From positions 1 through 37,742 of the forward strand of contig SHVR01000026.1 of NCBI GenBank assembly GCA_009694185.1: 37,742 bases of DNA, written 5' to 3'. Positions 1 to 8,813 of the stretch are shown here, in pieces. Source of the DNA: Alphaproteobacteria bacterium. GTDB taxonomy: Bacteria > Pseudomonadota > Alphaproteobacteria > SHVR01. The position numbers were made by a program, and so were the translations under genes. Each line of letters starts with the position of its first letter. Within the stretch, counting starts at the first letter, position 1. The notes below the pieces were generated by a model. It did no database searches. It had not been told where the DNA came from and worked only from the letters and a program-made list of their open reading frames with translations.

Positions 1-75
1 CTCGTCCAGCGCGCCCGCATCAAACGCATGACCATCGAACATCGCCGCTTGCAACACCGCAAGATCGCCGCCTAA
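1..75 (+). CDS. C-terminal end of an unidentified protein (partial)
   Basis: The first frame is open from the window edge to a TAA at 73-75 and encodes 24 residues rich in Arg, His and Lys, ending in RKIAA. It is too short to assign to a family. The debris that follows (methylase fragment, transposase remnant) suggests it may belong to the same mobile or phage-derived material, but that is inference. It could also be a chance reading frame. Confidence 0.25.
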   Translation, partial: LVQRARIKRMTIEHRRLQHRKIAA

Positions 76-241
76 TATCAACCCCCAGATGAGGCCAACA
101 CTCCGCTAATCTAAGCCGCCAACTGTCCCAAATGATCTGACGACGGACAATTCGACAGATTACCTGGGATTCACCGGATGACTCCCGAACCAGCAGAGAT
201 ATTGGGGCTTTCCCGCCCCTCCGGCAATGCCAACGTGAGGT

Positions 242-514
242 ATGGGCAGCGACCACCGCTTCGGCAACTCGTCGCAGCCCGCTGGCATCGTGCTCGATCC
301 CTTCGCGGGGTCGGGAACGACGCTGATCGCCGCCGAACGGACGGGACGCAAAGCATGTCTCGTCGAGTTCGATCCCGCCTACTGCGACGTGATCGTCAAG
401 CGGTGGCAGGCATTCACCCGGCAATCGGCGGCGCTCGACGGGTCCGGCGAAACTTTTTCTGGTCGAGCTGTCGAGATGCGCGCCGTCGAGGCATTGCAGG
501 TTGGAAGCACCTGA
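242..514 (+). pseudogene. C-terminal fragment of a DNA (adenine) methyltransferase
   Basis: The frame contains the AdoMet-binding motif DPFAGSGTT followed by LIAAERTGRKACLVEFDP and YCDVIVKRWQAFT. This is the typical C-terminal end of beta-class N4/N6 DNA methylases, including the ParB-domain-containing adenine methylases of phages and alphaproteobacteria. The family's N-terminal half, with the catalytic DPPY-type motif and target recognition region, is missing. Recognisable similarity begins near position 283, and nothing methylase-like was seen in any frame of the 200 bases upstream. The last ~15 residues before the TGA look unlike the family. It is a truncated remnant, not a working enzyme, and sits just upstream of a degenerate transposase, consistent with a mobile-element scar. 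Confidence 0.6.
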
Positions 515-634
515 ACGCGATGCCACCGCCCATGCCGGCCAGCTCTCCCAGCCATGTTGAAACCACGCTAGCAGCCTGTCGGACTTAGCGCCGCGGATTG
601 GTTCTGATAGAATTGCGGCGTTATCCAGGCCACG

Positions 635-1096
635 ATGACAGGCGTCGACCCGATGAGCAACTTCCGGCCGATCAACCGCGACACGGGATTTCTGTTGCCA
701 CCGTCTGTGGACGAGTGGCTTCCGGAGAAGCACTTGGCTCGATTTGTGGTTGAGGTGATCGACGGCTTGGACCTGCGGGCGATGAGCGGGAGCTATCGTG
801 GCTCGGGTTCGGCGTCCTACCACCCGGCTTTGTTGCTGGGCATGCTGAAGATGGGCACGGTGGGGCTCGACGGCACCAAGATCCATGCCAACGCCAGCCG
901 GCACAGCGCGCTTTCCTATGAGCAGGCGGGCAAGATCGAGGCGCGGCTGAAGACCGAGGTGGGCGAACTCATGGTCAAGGCCGAGGCGGCGGATCGGGCG
1001 GATGTTCCCGACGGGATGTCGATCCCCGATGAGTTGGCGCGGCGCGGGCGAAGATCGAGGCGCGAGCTAAGGAGCGCTTCGAGCGCGAGCGGGCCG
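635..1096 (+). pseudogene. IS1182-type transposase remnant with internal deletions
   Basis: The reading frame starts (ATG 635 or 653) with the N-terminal sequence of IS1182-like DDE transposases (SNFRPINRDTGFLLPPS, then DEWLPEKHLARFVVEVIDGL). At about position 840 it jumps from HPALLLG directly to MLKMGTVGLDGTKIHANAS. In intact relatives about 70 residues lie between these blocks. A second lesion near 1042 joins DELARR out of frame to the AKIEARAKERFERER segment, which then reads in another frame to about 1096. The catalytic core and whole C-terminus are absent, so it cannot transpose. The two junctions look like deletions of internal segments rather than simple truncation. Confidence 0.75.
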
Positions 1097-1120
1097 AGCC
1101 ACTGGCAAACTCAATGCTTT

Positions 1121-1171
1121 GTGGTTCGATGCCGACACAATTGCAGGTGCGAAGCGTCGGCATCGAACCAC
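1121..1171. repeat. Perfect 16-bp inverted repeat (hairpin)
   Basis: Arms 1121-1136 (GTGGTTCGATGCCGAC) and 1156-1171 (GTCGGCATCGAACCAC) are exact reverse complements separated by 19 nt. The repeat lies between the transposase remnant and the start of the hydrolase gene. There is no T-run after it. It could be an end or terminator belonging to the lost mobile element, a transcription stop protecting the downstream gene, or a regulatory stem-loop. Confidence 0.8.
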
Positions 1172-1208
1172 TAGCGTTCCACCCAGCCCCCTCAGCAAGG
1201 TGACAATC

Positions 1209-2462
1209 ATGCTGCAAAATTTGTTGCACGCTCTCGACGGCAACCCGGCGCTGGCACGCCGCAACCGCTTCGCCGGCTTGGTCGTCGCCGTGCATCGGGG
1301 TGCGGAAAGCTGGACAGTTCGGCTCGGGGTCGAGCCCATCGGTGTCGCGACGGGTTTGACGCCCAAGCCGGATATCGAGTTTCGGGCATCGCCCGACGCC
1401 TGGGCCGCGTTCGCGAAGCCCGTGCCGCCGGTCGGATATCAGAGCCTCAACGGCATGATGCGCATGGGCTATCTCGACGTTCGCGGCAACATGCTCGAAT
1501 TCGGCCGCCACCTGATGCTGATCGAGGAGGTCTTCGCGGCCTTGCGCGGCGGCACGAGCGTGCCCGACGCGGCGCCGGCACCCGTGGGCAAGGCCTGGAT
1601 CGAGGCGGTGACCGGACGCTATTTGCACACCGACTTGTGCGGCCGTCCGCATCGTATTTATTTCGAGGAGGCGGGCCCCGCCAACGGGATACCGCTGTTG
1701 TGCCTCCATACCGCCGGATCGGACGGGCGCCAGTATCGCGCCATCCTCAACGATCCCGAGGTCACCCGCGCCTACCGGGTCATCTCTTTCGATCTCCCCT
1801 GGCATGGCAAATCTTCGCCGCCCGCCGGCTTCGAGAAGGAAGTCTACCGGCTGACCACCGACCTCTATGTCGAGACGGTGATGAATGTCGCCCGGGCGCT
1901 GGGTCTCGATCGGCCGGTCGTCATGGGCTGCTCGATCGGCGGCCGGGCGGTCTTGCATCTGGCGCTCCGCCACGGGGCGGCGTTCCGGGCGGCCATCGGT
2001 CTGCAATCGGCGCTCTATGCCGATCCCGGCGCCAATCCGGCACTCCGCGAGTTGGAGCTCACTCATCGACCCGACGCGCACGGTGGCGATGTCTCGGCCG
2101 CGTTCGTCGCCTGCCTGATCTCGCCGACCTCGCCCACTTGCGACAGGTGGGAGACGCTCTGGCACTATTCCCAAGGCGGGCCGGGCGTCTTCATGGGCGA
2201 TCTGGTCTACTACATGGCCGACGGCGACATGCGTAATCTCGACTTGGCGCCACTCAAGGCACAGCAGTGCCCGCTCTATCTCTTGACCGGCGAATACGAT
2301 CTCTCGGCGACGCCAGCCTTGACCGCCGACCTGGCGAAACAGGTGAATGCCACGCATTTCGAGGTGATGCCGGGGCTCGGCCACTTCCCCATGTCGGAGG
2401 CGCCCGAGCGCTTCCTCAAGCATCTCAGGCCGTTGCTCCGGCGGATCGAGGCGGCGGTCTAG
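1209..2462 (+). CDS. SCP2-like / alpha-beta hydrolase fusion protein
   Basis: A 417-residue protein. Residues ~1-115 resemble an SCP2 sterol-carrier-like lipid-binding domain, and residues ~140-415 form an alpha/beta-hydrolase domain. The nucleophile elbow is GCSIGG with Ser242. The acid is likely the Asp in TGEYDLSATP and the general base the His in PGLGHFPMSEAPERF, so the triad is intact. The ATG at 1209 was preferred because the frame upstream of it overlaps the transposase debris and the 16-bp inverted repeat. The combination suggests hydrolysis of a hydrophobic ester or thioester, but the substrate cannot be read from the sequence. No signal peptide is seen, so it is probably cytosolic. 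Confidence 0.8.
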   Translation: MLQNLLHALDGNPALARRNRFAGLVVAVHRGAESWTVRLGVEPIGVATGLTPKPDIEFRASPDAWAAFAKPVPPVGYQSLNGMMRMGYLDVRGNMLEFGRHLMLIEEVFAALRGGTSVPDAAPAPVGKAWIEAVTGRYLHTDLCGRPHRIYFEEAGPANGIPLLCLHTAGSDGRQYRAILNDPEVTRAYRVISFDLPWHGKSSPPAGFEKEVYRLTTDLYVETVMNVARALGLDRPVVMGCSIGGRAVLHLALRHGAAFRAAIGLQSALYADPGANPALRELELTHRPDAHGGDVSAAFVACLISPTSPTCDRWETLWHYSQGGPGVFMGDLVYYMADGDMRNLDLAPLKAQQCPLYLLTGEYDLSATPALTADLAKQVNATHFEVMPGLGHFPMSEAPERFLKHLRPLLRRIEAAV

Positions 2463-2869
2463 TCCGCCGCTTCCGCGGCAGGGTTTGCCGCCGCCTGGGG
2501 CGCGACGATAATGGGTGTCGACAAGACCGGCGCGGCGCGCTCGATGTCGGCCACCATCACGGCCCGCGCGGCCTCGTTGGGGGCCAGCAAATGCACATGC
2601 ACATGCAGTGCGTCGAGGCTCAGCGCCAGTTGGTTCGGGACCCTGGGATCGATACCTTCGCCCTCGCCGATCCAGAGCGGCTGCCAGCAAGCGGCCGTAT
2701 CGAGCCAATGGGCCAGGATGTAGACCGCCTTGCCGAACGCGGGCGTCGCGGCAAGCGGGAAATGGTTGAAGTAATAATGCCGGCCCGAGGCGCCCCGCCA
2801 GCGCGCCGTCGGAAATTGCGGGTCGATATCGGCCTCGATGATCCGTCTGATATGGCTCAGGGTGGCCAT
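2459..2869 (-). CDS. Conserved hypothetical protein downstream of nrdJ
   Basis: A 136-residue soluble protein beginning MATLSHIRRIIEADIDPQFP. No catalytic motif or domain was recognised. It is rich in aromatic residues and His (GRHYYFNHFPLAA, LHVHVHLLAP), with an Ala-rich tail. The start at 2869 was chosen because it follows the nrdJ stop (2883) by 13 nt. An upstream ATG at 2908 would overlap nrdJ. It is probably co-transcribed with nrdJ and overlaps the convergent hydrolase end by 4 nt. A role linked to ribonucleotide reductase is only a guess from position. Confidence 0.65.
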   Translation of the reverse strand: MATLSHIRRIIEADIDPQFPTARWRGASGRHYYFNHFPLAATPAFGKAVYILAHWLDTAACWQPLWIGEGEGIDPRVPNQLALSLDALHVHVHLLAPNEAARAVMVADIERAAPVLSTPIIVAPQAAANPAAEAAD

Positions 2870-2882
2870 CTTGCTCGTCCTC

Positions 2883-5800
2883 TCAGCTACAGCCACTGGT
2901 GGCCCCACAGGTGACGCATTTCAGGCAAGTACCGTTCCGCACCAGGGTGAAATTGCCGCATTCGCCACAGGCGTCGCCCTCATAGCCCTTCATGCGGGCC
3001 TCGCGCATCCGGCTCAGGCGACCATCGGTCTCGGCCATCGCCGCCGCGACGAATGCCACGCCATGGGCGCCGCTTTCCTGGCTCGCCAGGCCGGCGTTGA
3101 TCATGCCATCGACCACCATCGCCGCCGTTTGCCGGCCGCCGGTCAGGACATAGAGGTTGTCGCGCACAAAGCCGCGGCTCGCCGCCACATGCTTGACCGA
3201 CTCGGCCGTCTCGCTCGCCCTTGGCTTGGCCGGCAGGTCGCCCTCGCCATGGCCGCGCCCGATGCTGTCCGGCAAGAGGTCGTGGGGCTCGGCATGGGCG
3301 AGATCGGCCCGGCCGAGATAGGAGATGGCGAGCTCGCGGAAGATATAGTCGAGGACCGAGGTGGCCATCTTGATGGCGTCGTTGCCCTGCACCAGCCCCG
3401 ACGGCTCGAAGCGGGTGAAGGTGAACGCCTCGACATATTCCTCGAGCGGCACGCCATATTGCAGGCCGATCGAGATGGCGATGGCGAAATTGTTCATCAG
3501 GCTGCGGAAGGCGGCACCTTCCTTGTGCATGTCGATGAAAATCTCGCCGATCTGGCCGTCCTCGTATTCGCCGGTCCTGAGATAGACCTTGTGGCTGCCG
3601 ACTATGGCCTTCTGGGTATAGCCCTTGCGGCGGTGCGGCAGCCGGCGGCGGTCCGTGACATAGCGCTCGACGATGCGCTCCACGATCCGTTCGGCAATCA
3701 GCGGCGCTCGCTGGGCGGGGGTTGCGTCGGCCAAGTCCGCGGCGAGGTCGCCGCTACCGTCACCCAGGCTGACCGCGTTGAGCGGCTGCGACAATTTCGA
3801 GCCGTCGCGGTAGAGGGCGCCCGCCTTCAGGCCGAGCCGCCAGGACAGCATGTAGGCGGACTTGCATTCCTCGACGGTGGCGCCGTTCGGCATGTTGATG
3901 GTCTTGGAGATGGCGCCCGAGATGAAGGGCTGGGCGGCGGCCAACATGCGGATGTGGCTTTCGGCCGAGAGGCTGCGCCGGCCGATGCGCCCGCACGGGC
4001 TGGCGCAATCGAAGACGGCGAGATGCTCGGCCTTGAGGTGCGGCGCGCCCTCGACCGTCATGGCGCCGCAGCAATAGACGTTCGCCGCCTCGATCTCGGC
4101 CTTGGTGAAGCCGAGGGCATCCAGCATGCCGAACGACACTTGGGCGAGTTGGTCCGGCGTGAAACCCAGGGTCTCGGTCGAGAACGCCTCGCCGAGTGTC
4201 CAGCGGTTGAAGGCGTAGCGGATATCGAAGGCGCCATCGAGCGCCGCTTCGATCGCCTCGATGGCGGCGTCGGTGAAACCCTTGGCCCTGAGCGTCACAT
4301 GGTTGACGCCCGGCGCGTTGGCGAGCGTGCCATGCCCGATCGCATAGCGGCCGATGTCGCGGATCTGCTCGGGGGCGTAACCCAGCACGCGCAACGCCTC
4401 GGGAACCATCCGGTTGATGATCTTGAAATAGCCGCCGCCCGCCAGGCTCTTGTGCTTGACGAGGGCGAAATCCGGCTCGATGCCGGTGGTGTCGCAATCC
4501 ATGACCAGGCCGATCGTGCCGGTCGGCGCCACCACCGAGACCTGGGCATTGCGAAAACCATGCGCCATGCCGAGTGCCACCGCCCGGTCCCAGGCGCGCG
4601 CCGCGGCCTCGGCGAGGCCGGGGAAGGGGCATAATTGCGCCTCGAGCGGAACCGGGCGGATCGAGAGACCTTCATAGCCGTCCGCCTTGCCCTCTGCCGC
4701 CAGACGGTGATTGCGCATGACGCGCAACATGGTGTCGCTGTTGGCGGCATAGCCGGCGAAGGCGCCCATTTCCTCGGCCATCTCGGCCGAGGTGGCGTAG
4801 GCGTGGCCGGTCATCAGGGCCGTGATGGCGGCGCAGGCGGCGCGGCCATGGGCGCTGTCATAGGGGATGCCGGTCGCCATGAGGAGGCCGCCGATATTGG
4901 CGTAACCGAGGCCGAGTGTGCGGTACTCGTAGGAGAGTTGGGCGATGCGGCGCGACGGGAACTGCGCCATCAGCACGGAGATCTCGAGGACGATGGTCCA
5001 AAGCCTGACCGCATGCTCGAAGCCATCGACGTCGAAGCCACCCGCGGCGTCGCGGAACGCCATCAAATTGAGCGAGGCCAGATTGCAGGCGGTGTCGTCG
5101 AGGAACATATATTCGGAACAGGGATTGGACGCGTTGATGCGGCCGCTTGCCGGGCAGGTGTGCCATTCGTTGATGGTGGTGTCGAACTGCACGCCCGGAT
5201 CGGCGCTGGCCCAAGCGGCGTAGGCGACCTGATCCCAGAGTGCCCGCGCCTTCAGGGTCTTCGCCACCTTGCCGTCGCTGCGCCGGACCAACCGCCAATC
5301 GCCGTCGCTTAGCACCCGCTCCAGGAAATCATTGGCGACCCGCACCGAATTGTTAGAATTCTGGCCCGAGACCGTGTGATAGGCGGCCGAATCCCAATCG
5401 GTGTCATAGACGTCGAAGGCGACGTCCTTGAAGCCTTGGGCGGCGAGCTGGATGATCCGCTGGATGTAATTCTCCGGGATCATGGCGCGGCGCGCACCCT
5501 GAATCGCCCGCTTGAGGGCCTGGTTACGCTTGGGGTCGAGGCGCGGATCGCCCTTGCCCGCGCTCCCCTCGATGTCGGCGCCCTCGTGGCAGGCGACCAT
5601 GACGGCCGAGAGATGGCGCTTGGCGAGCGTCGAGCCCGCGACCAGGGCCGCGACCTTCTGCTCCTCGACCACCTTCCAGTTGATGTATTCCTCGATATCG
5701 GGATGGTCGAGATCGACGGTCACCATCTTGGCGGCGCGCCGGGTCGTGCCGCCCGACTTGATCGCGCCGGCCGCGCGGTCGCCGATCTTGAGGAAGCTCA

Positions 5801-6563
5801 TCAGGCCGGAGGACCGGCCGCCGCCCGAGAGCCGCTCCCCGTCGCCGCGGATCTTGGAGAAGTTCGAGCCCGTGCCCGAGCCGTATTTGAACAGCCTGGC
5901 TTCGCGCAGCCAGAGATCCATGATACCGCCTTCATTGACCAGATCGTCCTCGACGCTCTGAATGAAGCAGGCATGGGGTTGCGGTCGTTCATAGGCCGAC
6001 TCGGAGCGGGTCGCCTCGCCGCTGATATGGTCGACATAGAAATGGCCTTGGGACGGTCCGTCGATGCCATAGGCCCAGTGGAGGCCGGTGTTGAACCATT
6101 GCGGCGAGTTGGGCGCCGCCATCTGGCGGGCGAGCATATGGCGCAACTCGTCGAAGTAGGCGCGGGCGTCTTCCTCGCTATCGAAATAGCCGCCTTTCCA
6201 GCCCCAATAGGTCCAGGTGCCGGCCAGGCGATCGAACAATTGGCGGGCGTCGTTTTCACCGCCCGAGCGCTCACGCTCGGGCAGTTGGGCGAGGGCGCCG
6301 GTGTCGGCGGTCTTGCGCCACAGCCAGTCGGGAACGTCCGATTCGGGAACCGGGGTCAGGCGTGTCGGCACGCCGGCGCGGCGGAAATATTTTTGCGCCA
6401 GCACGTCGCCCGCCACCTGCGACCAGGCGGTCGGCACGGTGAAGTCCTTGGCGCTGAACACCACCGAGCCGTCCGGATTGCGGATCTCGCTGTTGGCCTG
6501 GCAGAACGGCACGGCGGCATAGGCACTCTCACCGGCTCGTGTGAAACGACGCTCGATCCGCAT
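2883..6563 (-). CDS. nrdJ: Adenosylcobalamin-dependent (class II) ribonucleoside-diphosphate reductase
   Basis: A 1226-residue protein, the usual length of the long alphaproteobacterial NrdJ. It reduces ribonucleotides to deoxyribonucleotides with a B12-derived radical, without oxygen dependence. Visible features are the early Cys in [12 protein letters not shown], the [12 protein letters not shown] loop, the finger-loop [11 protein letters not shown] with its radical-site Cys and Glu, and a C-terminal zinc-ribbon-like CGECGNF...CLKCVTCG with redox-type cysteines at the extreme end. The ATG at 6563 (MRIERRFTR) was chosen because it opens the conserved N-terminus; an upstream ATG at 6605 adds 14 unlikely residues. 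Candidate NrdR sites lie upstream. No cobalamin riboswitch was recognised in the leader. Confidence 0.95.
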   Translation of the reverse strand: MRIERRFTRAGESAYAAVPFCQANSEIRNPDGSVVFSAKDFTVPTAWSQVAGDVLAQKYFRRAGVPTRLTPVPESDVPDWLWRKTADTGALAQLPERERSGGENDARQLFDRLAGTWTYWGWKGGYFDSEEDARAYFDELRHMLARQMAAPNSPQWFNTGLHWAYGIDGPSQGHFYVDHISGEATRSESAYERPQPHACFIQSVEDDLVNEGGIMDLWLREARLFKYGSGTGSNFSKIRGDGERLSGGGRSSGLMSFLKIGDRAAGAIKSGGTTRRAAKMVTVDLDHPDIEEYINWKVVEEQKVAALVAGSTLAKRHLSAVMVACHEGADIEGSAGKGDPRLDPKRNQALKRAIQGARRAMIPENYIQRIIQLAAQGFKDVAFDVYDTDWDSAAYHTVSGQNSNNSVRVANDFLERVLSDGDWRLVRRSDGKVAKTLKARALWDQVAYAAWASADPGVQFDTTINEWHTCPASGRINASNPCSEYMFLDDTACNLASLNLMAFRDAAGGFDVDGFEHAVRLWTIVLEISVLMAQFPSRRIAQLSYEYRTLGLGYANIGGLLMATGIPYDSAHGRAACAAITALMTGHAYATSAEMAEEMGAFAGYAANSDTMLRVMRNHRLAAEGKADGYEGLSIRPVPLEAQLCPFPGLAEAAARAWDRAVALGMAHGFRNAQVSVVAPTGTIGLVMDCDTTGIEPDFALVKHKSLAGGGYFKIINRMVPEALRVLGYAPEQIRDIGRYAIGHGTLANAPGVNHVTLRAKGFTDAAIEAIEAALDGAFDIRYAFNRWTLGEAFSTETLGFTPDQLAQVSFGMLDALGFTKAEIEAANVYCCGAMTVEGAPHLKAEHLAVFDCASPCGRIGRRSLSAESHIRMLAAAQPFISGAISKTINMPNGATVEECKSAYMLSWRLGLKAGALYRDGSKLSQPLNAVSLGDGSGDLAADLADATPAQRAPLIAERIVERIVERYVTDRRRLPHRRKGYTQKAIVGSHKVYLRTGEYEDGQIGEIFIDMHKEGAAFRSLMNNFAIAISIGLQYGVPLEEYVEAFTFTRFEPSGLVQGNDAIKMATSVLDYIFRELAISYLGRADLAHAEPHDLLPDSIGRGHGEGDLPAKPRASETAESVKHVAASRGFVRDNLYVLTGGRQTAAMVVDGMINAGLASQESGAHGVAFVAAAMAETDGRLSRMREARMKGYEGDACGECGNFTLVRNGTCLKCVTCGATSGCS

Positions 6564-6620
6564 GTTTCCAATCCACCCCTGTGTTTTTCGGCCCCAACAC
6601 CCCATACCCGCGTATCGAAC

Positions 6621-6665
6621 GCGCGATATGGTATGTCCAGACGATGTGGCCCCTATATTTTGTTA
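6621..6665 (-). promoter_or_regulatory. Candidate pair of NrdR boxes upstream of nrdJ
   Basis: On the plus strand 6650-6665 (CCCCTATATTTTGTTA) matches 11 of 16 positions of the NrdR-box consensus ACACTATATATTGTGT as I know it. A weaker half-conserved element at 6621-6636, centred on ATAT, lies about 29 bp away. NrdR normally binds paired boxes about three helical turns apart upstream of nrd genes. Position (roughly 60-100 bp upstream of nrdJ) and spacing fit. The matches are imperfect, so this remains a candidate. Confidence 0.35.
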
Positions 6666-6716
6666 CCATGCGCGGACACCGGGCGCCACCCTTAGTTTGG
6701 TGAAATGACTCAAGAA

Positions 6717-6740
6717 TATGTATTATCTATATGATACATA
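6717..6740. promoter_or_regulatory. Imperfect AT-rich palindrome in the divergent nrdJ intergenic region
   Basis: TATGTATTAT (6717-6726) and ATGATACATA (6731-6740) form a palindrome with ten-base arms, one mismatch and a 4-nt centre. It lies in the AT-rich divergent region between nrdJ (minus) and the NDUFA12 homologue (plus), where a regulator or promoter is expected. The binding protein cannot be named. Confidence 0.35.
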
Positions 6741-6889
6741 ATGATAAAAGTCGTTTATAAGAAATTTGCCGAGGTGCTCCGGCCAACTGGACGCTGGTTC
6801 TGGCCGGTGTATAGTCCGGGACGGCCGACGCGCCCCACTTGTGGTCCTCCACTGGTGTTCGCTGGGCGGCGGCAGGTGGAAGGGCAAGC

Positions 6890-7246
6890 ATGGTCGCCAT
6901 CGGGACATGGCTGTTCACGCGCTTCAGGGGCGAATTGGTCGGCACGGACGAGTTCGGCAATCGCTATTACCATGAACGCGGCCCGTCGAATCGGTGGCAC
7001 CGCCGGCGTTGGGTGCTCTATCGGGGCGAGGTCGAGGCGTCGCGCGTGCCGCCCGACTGGCATGGCTGGCTGCACCACACGGTGAACGAACCGCCGCGGA
7101 GCGACCGCGAGGTTCGTCCCTGGCAAAAGCCGCATTTGCCGAACCTGACCGGCACATCCGCCGCCTACCGCCCACCCGGGCATGACAGCCAGGGTGGCAA
7201 ACGGGCGGCGGCAACGGGCGACTACGAGCCATGGACGCCCTCATGA
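6890..7246 (+). CDS. NADH:ubiquinone oxidoreductase accessory protein, NDUFA12 family
   Basis: A 118-residue protein starting MVAIGTWLFTRFRGELVG. It has the family hallmarks: GTDEFGNRYYHER, RWVLYRGEVEASRVPPDWHGWLHH and a low-complexity tail with PWQKPHLPNLTGT. NDUFA12 (B17.2) homologues in alphaproteobacteria are supernumerary subunits or assembly partners of respiratory complex I on the cytoplasmic side of the membrane. The start at 6890 follows a purine-rich GGAAGGGC stretch and matches the family N-terminus; the open frame continues upstream but that part looks non-coding. It is followed 37 nt later by mlaD in the same direction, a gene order common in alphaproteobacteria. Confidence 0.88.
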   Translation: MVAIGTWLFTRFRGELVGTDEFGNRYYHERGPSNRWHRRRWVLYRGEVEASRVPPDWHGWLHHTVNEPPRSDREVRPWQKPHLPNLTGTSAAYRPPGHDSQGGKRAAATGDYEPWTPS

Positions 7247-7283
7247 TCGGCGCGGCTAACGTGACCGGCGGGGCTGTGGAGCC

Positions 7284-7769
7284 GTGACCGGCGCCGGCCG
7301 CAATGTCATCGAAACGGTCATGGGGGCCGTGGTGCTGCTGGTTGCCGGCATCTTCCTCACCGTCTCGCTCAGCACCGCTACTGTCGGCCGGGTTAGCGGC
7401 TATGAGCTGACCGCCAAGTTCAATCGCGTCGATGGCCTGGTGGTTGGCGCCGACGTGCGCGTGAGTGGCATCAAGATCGGCAGCGTCACCAGCCAGACCC
7501 TGGAGCCGGACAGCTTCCAAGCGGTGGTGCGGATGAACATCCAGAAGGACGTCAAGCTGCCGATCGACAGTTCCGCCGAAGTGGTCAGCGACGGCTTGCT
7601 CGGCAGCAAATATATGGCGCTGGTGCCGGGCGGCGACGAGAAGGCGCTCGCCCCTGGCGGCCAGATCAAATACACCCAGTCCACCGTCAGCCTCGAAGCG
7701 TTGATCGGCCAGCTCATCTTCAGCGGCAAGGGTGACGGCGAGAAGCCGGGCGAGCAGAAGTCGAAATAG
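7284..7769 (+). CDS. mlaD: Outer-membrane lipid asymmetry maintenance protein MlaD (MCE domain)
   Basis: A 161-residue protein with a GTG start. Residues ~9-28 form one N-terminal transmembrane anchor (VIETVMGAVVLLVAGIFLTV), followed by a single MCE domain with YELTAKFNRVDGL, GADVRVSGIKIGSV and SDGLLGSKYMALVPGG. MlaD is the periplasmic substrate-binding ring of the Mla phospholipid ABC transporter (MlaFEDB), which traffics lipids between the outer and inner membrane. The partner genes mlaE and mlaF are not in this window. The C-terminal tail is short and Lys/Glu/Gly-rich. The stop codon lies inside a 12-bp tandem repeat. Confidence 0.9.
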   Translation: MTGAGRNVIETVMGAVVLLVAGIFLTVSLSTATVGRVSGYELTAKFNRVDGLVVGADVRVSGIKIGSVTSQTLEPDSFQAVVRMNIQKDVKLPIDSSAEVVSDGLLGSKYMALVPGGDEKALAPGGQIKYTQSTVSLEALIGQLIFSGKGDGEKPGEQKSK

Positions 7770-7797
7770 CGGCCGAAATAGCGGCCGAAATAGCGGC
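7762..7797 (+). repeat. Three exact 12-bp tandem repeats over the mlaD stop codon
   Basis: CGAAATAGCGGC is repeated three times head to tail (7762-7773, 7774-7785, 7786-7797). Because 12 is a multiple of three, each unit brings a TAG in the mlaD frame (7767, 7779, 7791), giving three in-frame stops in a row. It looks like replication slippage of the gene end and has no effect on the protein. Confidence 0.9.
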
Positions 7798-7815
7798 TAG
7801 GATCCGACAGGTTCG

Positions 7816-8271
7816 ATGACGGTTTGCCGATCCCCGCTCATACTGCTTGCAGCCCTGGTCCCACTCGCCGCGGACCCGGCGGCGGCGGCCACCTGGATGG
7901 AGATGGATTGGGTCGTGCTGCGCGGCCTGGAGAAGACCACGGCGCGCATTTCGCTGATCGAAGGCCCGGTCCAGCGCGGGTTCGCCTTCGGCACGCTCGC
8001 CATCACGGTCCGGGCCTGCCGCAAGCGGCCGCCGGAAGAGCCGCCGGAGAACGCCGCGTTTCTCGAAATCATGGACGGGCGGCCGGACCAGGTGCCCGTG
8101 GCCGTCTTTTCCGGTTGGATGATGTCGTCGAGTCCGGCGCTCTCCGCCATGGAACACCCGGTCTATGACATCTGGGTGCTGGAGTGCAGGAAGGCATCCA
8201 GCTCCGAGCGCGACAAGTCCGGGCGAAAATCGGCGTCGGTCGCGACGGCCGCCGCCAGCAGCGCCCGATAA
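7816..8271 (+). CDS. DUF2155 family exported protein
   Basis: A 151-residue protein with an N-terminal signal peptide (residues ~1-24, hydrophobic [12 protein letters not shown], cleavage near PAAAA). It carries the DUF2155 signature: a core with [21 protein letters not shown] and [20 protein letters not shown], then [21 protein letters not shown] and VYDIWVLEC. The family is restricted largely to alphaproteobacteria and is periplasmic, with unknown molecular function. Relatives normally end shortly after WVLEC; here about 25 extra Ser/Ala/Arg-rich residues run 109 bp into the opposite-strand aat gene. That tail is probably translated but not conserved, or reflects loss of the original stop. 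Confidence 0.85.
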   Translation: MTVCRSPLILLAALVPLAADPAAAATWMEMDWVVLRGLEKTTARISLIEGPVQRGFAFGTLAITVRACRKRPPEEPPENAAFLEIMDGRPDQVPVAVFSGWMMSSSPALSAMEHPVYDIWVLECRKASSSERDKSGRKSASVATAAASSAR

Positions 8272-8813
8272 TCGGCGCGCGCAATCTCCCGGGCGCCGAA
8301 GCGCTCGAGATGGGCGGTCGTGAACTGGGTGTCGAGCAAGCGGAAGCCGCCGAGGCGCAGTCGCGCCACTAAATGCACCAGCGCCACCTTGCTGGCGTCC
8401 CGCTCGCGGCTGAACATGCTCTCGCCGAAGAAGGCGCCGCCAAGCGTCACCCCATAGAGCCCGCCCGCCAGGCCATCATCCCGCCAGCATTCCACCGTAT
8501 GGACGTGGCCCATGCGGAAGAGGGCACCATAAAGCCGGCGAATCTCGTCGTTGATCCAGCTCTCCCGGCGGCTCGGGCCGGCCGCCGCGCAGCCCTCGAT
8601 CACCGTGTCGAAGGCGGTGTCGCAGCGGATCTCGAAGGCCCGGCTTCGGACAGTGCGCCGGAGGCGGCGCGGCAGGTGAAATTCGTCGAGGGGCAAGACC
8701 CCGCGGCGCTCGGGATCGATCCAGTACAAGCTCGGGGCGTCCCGGCTCTCCGCCATGGGAAACAGACCCTGGGCGTAGGCGCGGAGCAGCAGATGCGGCG
8801 TCACTTGCATCAC
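8163..8813 (-). CDS. aat: Leucyl/phenylalanyl-tRNA--protein transferase
   Basis: A 216-residue protein of normal family length. Aat attaches Leu or Phe from charged tRNA to N-terminal Arg or Lys of proteins, marking them for ClpAP degradation in the N-degron pathway. Conserved blocks include an N-terminal [30 protein letters not shown], the [19 protein letters not shown] core, [13 protein letters not shown] and [19 protein letters not shown]. It overlaps accC upstream by 4 nt, so it is translationally coupled to the acc genes. It converges on the DUF2155 gene with a 109-bp overlap. Confidence 0.95.
   Translation of the reverse strand: MMQVTPHLLLRAYAQGLFPMAESRDAPSLYWIDPERRGVLPLDEFHLPRRLRRTVRSRAFEIRCDTAFDTVIEGCAAAGPSRRESWINDEIRRLYGALFRMGHVHTVECWRDDGLAGGLYGVTLGGAFFGESMFSRERDASKVALVHLVARLRLGGFRLLDTQFTTAHLERFGAREIARADYRALLAAAVATDADFRPDLSRSELDAFLHSSTQMS

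Noticed and set aside
975-2708. Minus-strand open frame opposite the hydrolase
   Set aside because: The hydrolase has an intact catalytic triad on the plus strand; the antisense frame has no family features.
2838-4634. Plus-strand open frame opposite nrdJ
   Set aside because: NrdJ is unambiguous on the minus strand; the opposite frame is a codon-bias shadow.
6564-6889. Cobalamin riboswitch ahead of the B12-dependent reductase
   Set aside because: No B12-box-like sequence or suitable multi-stem fold was found by eye in the short leader.
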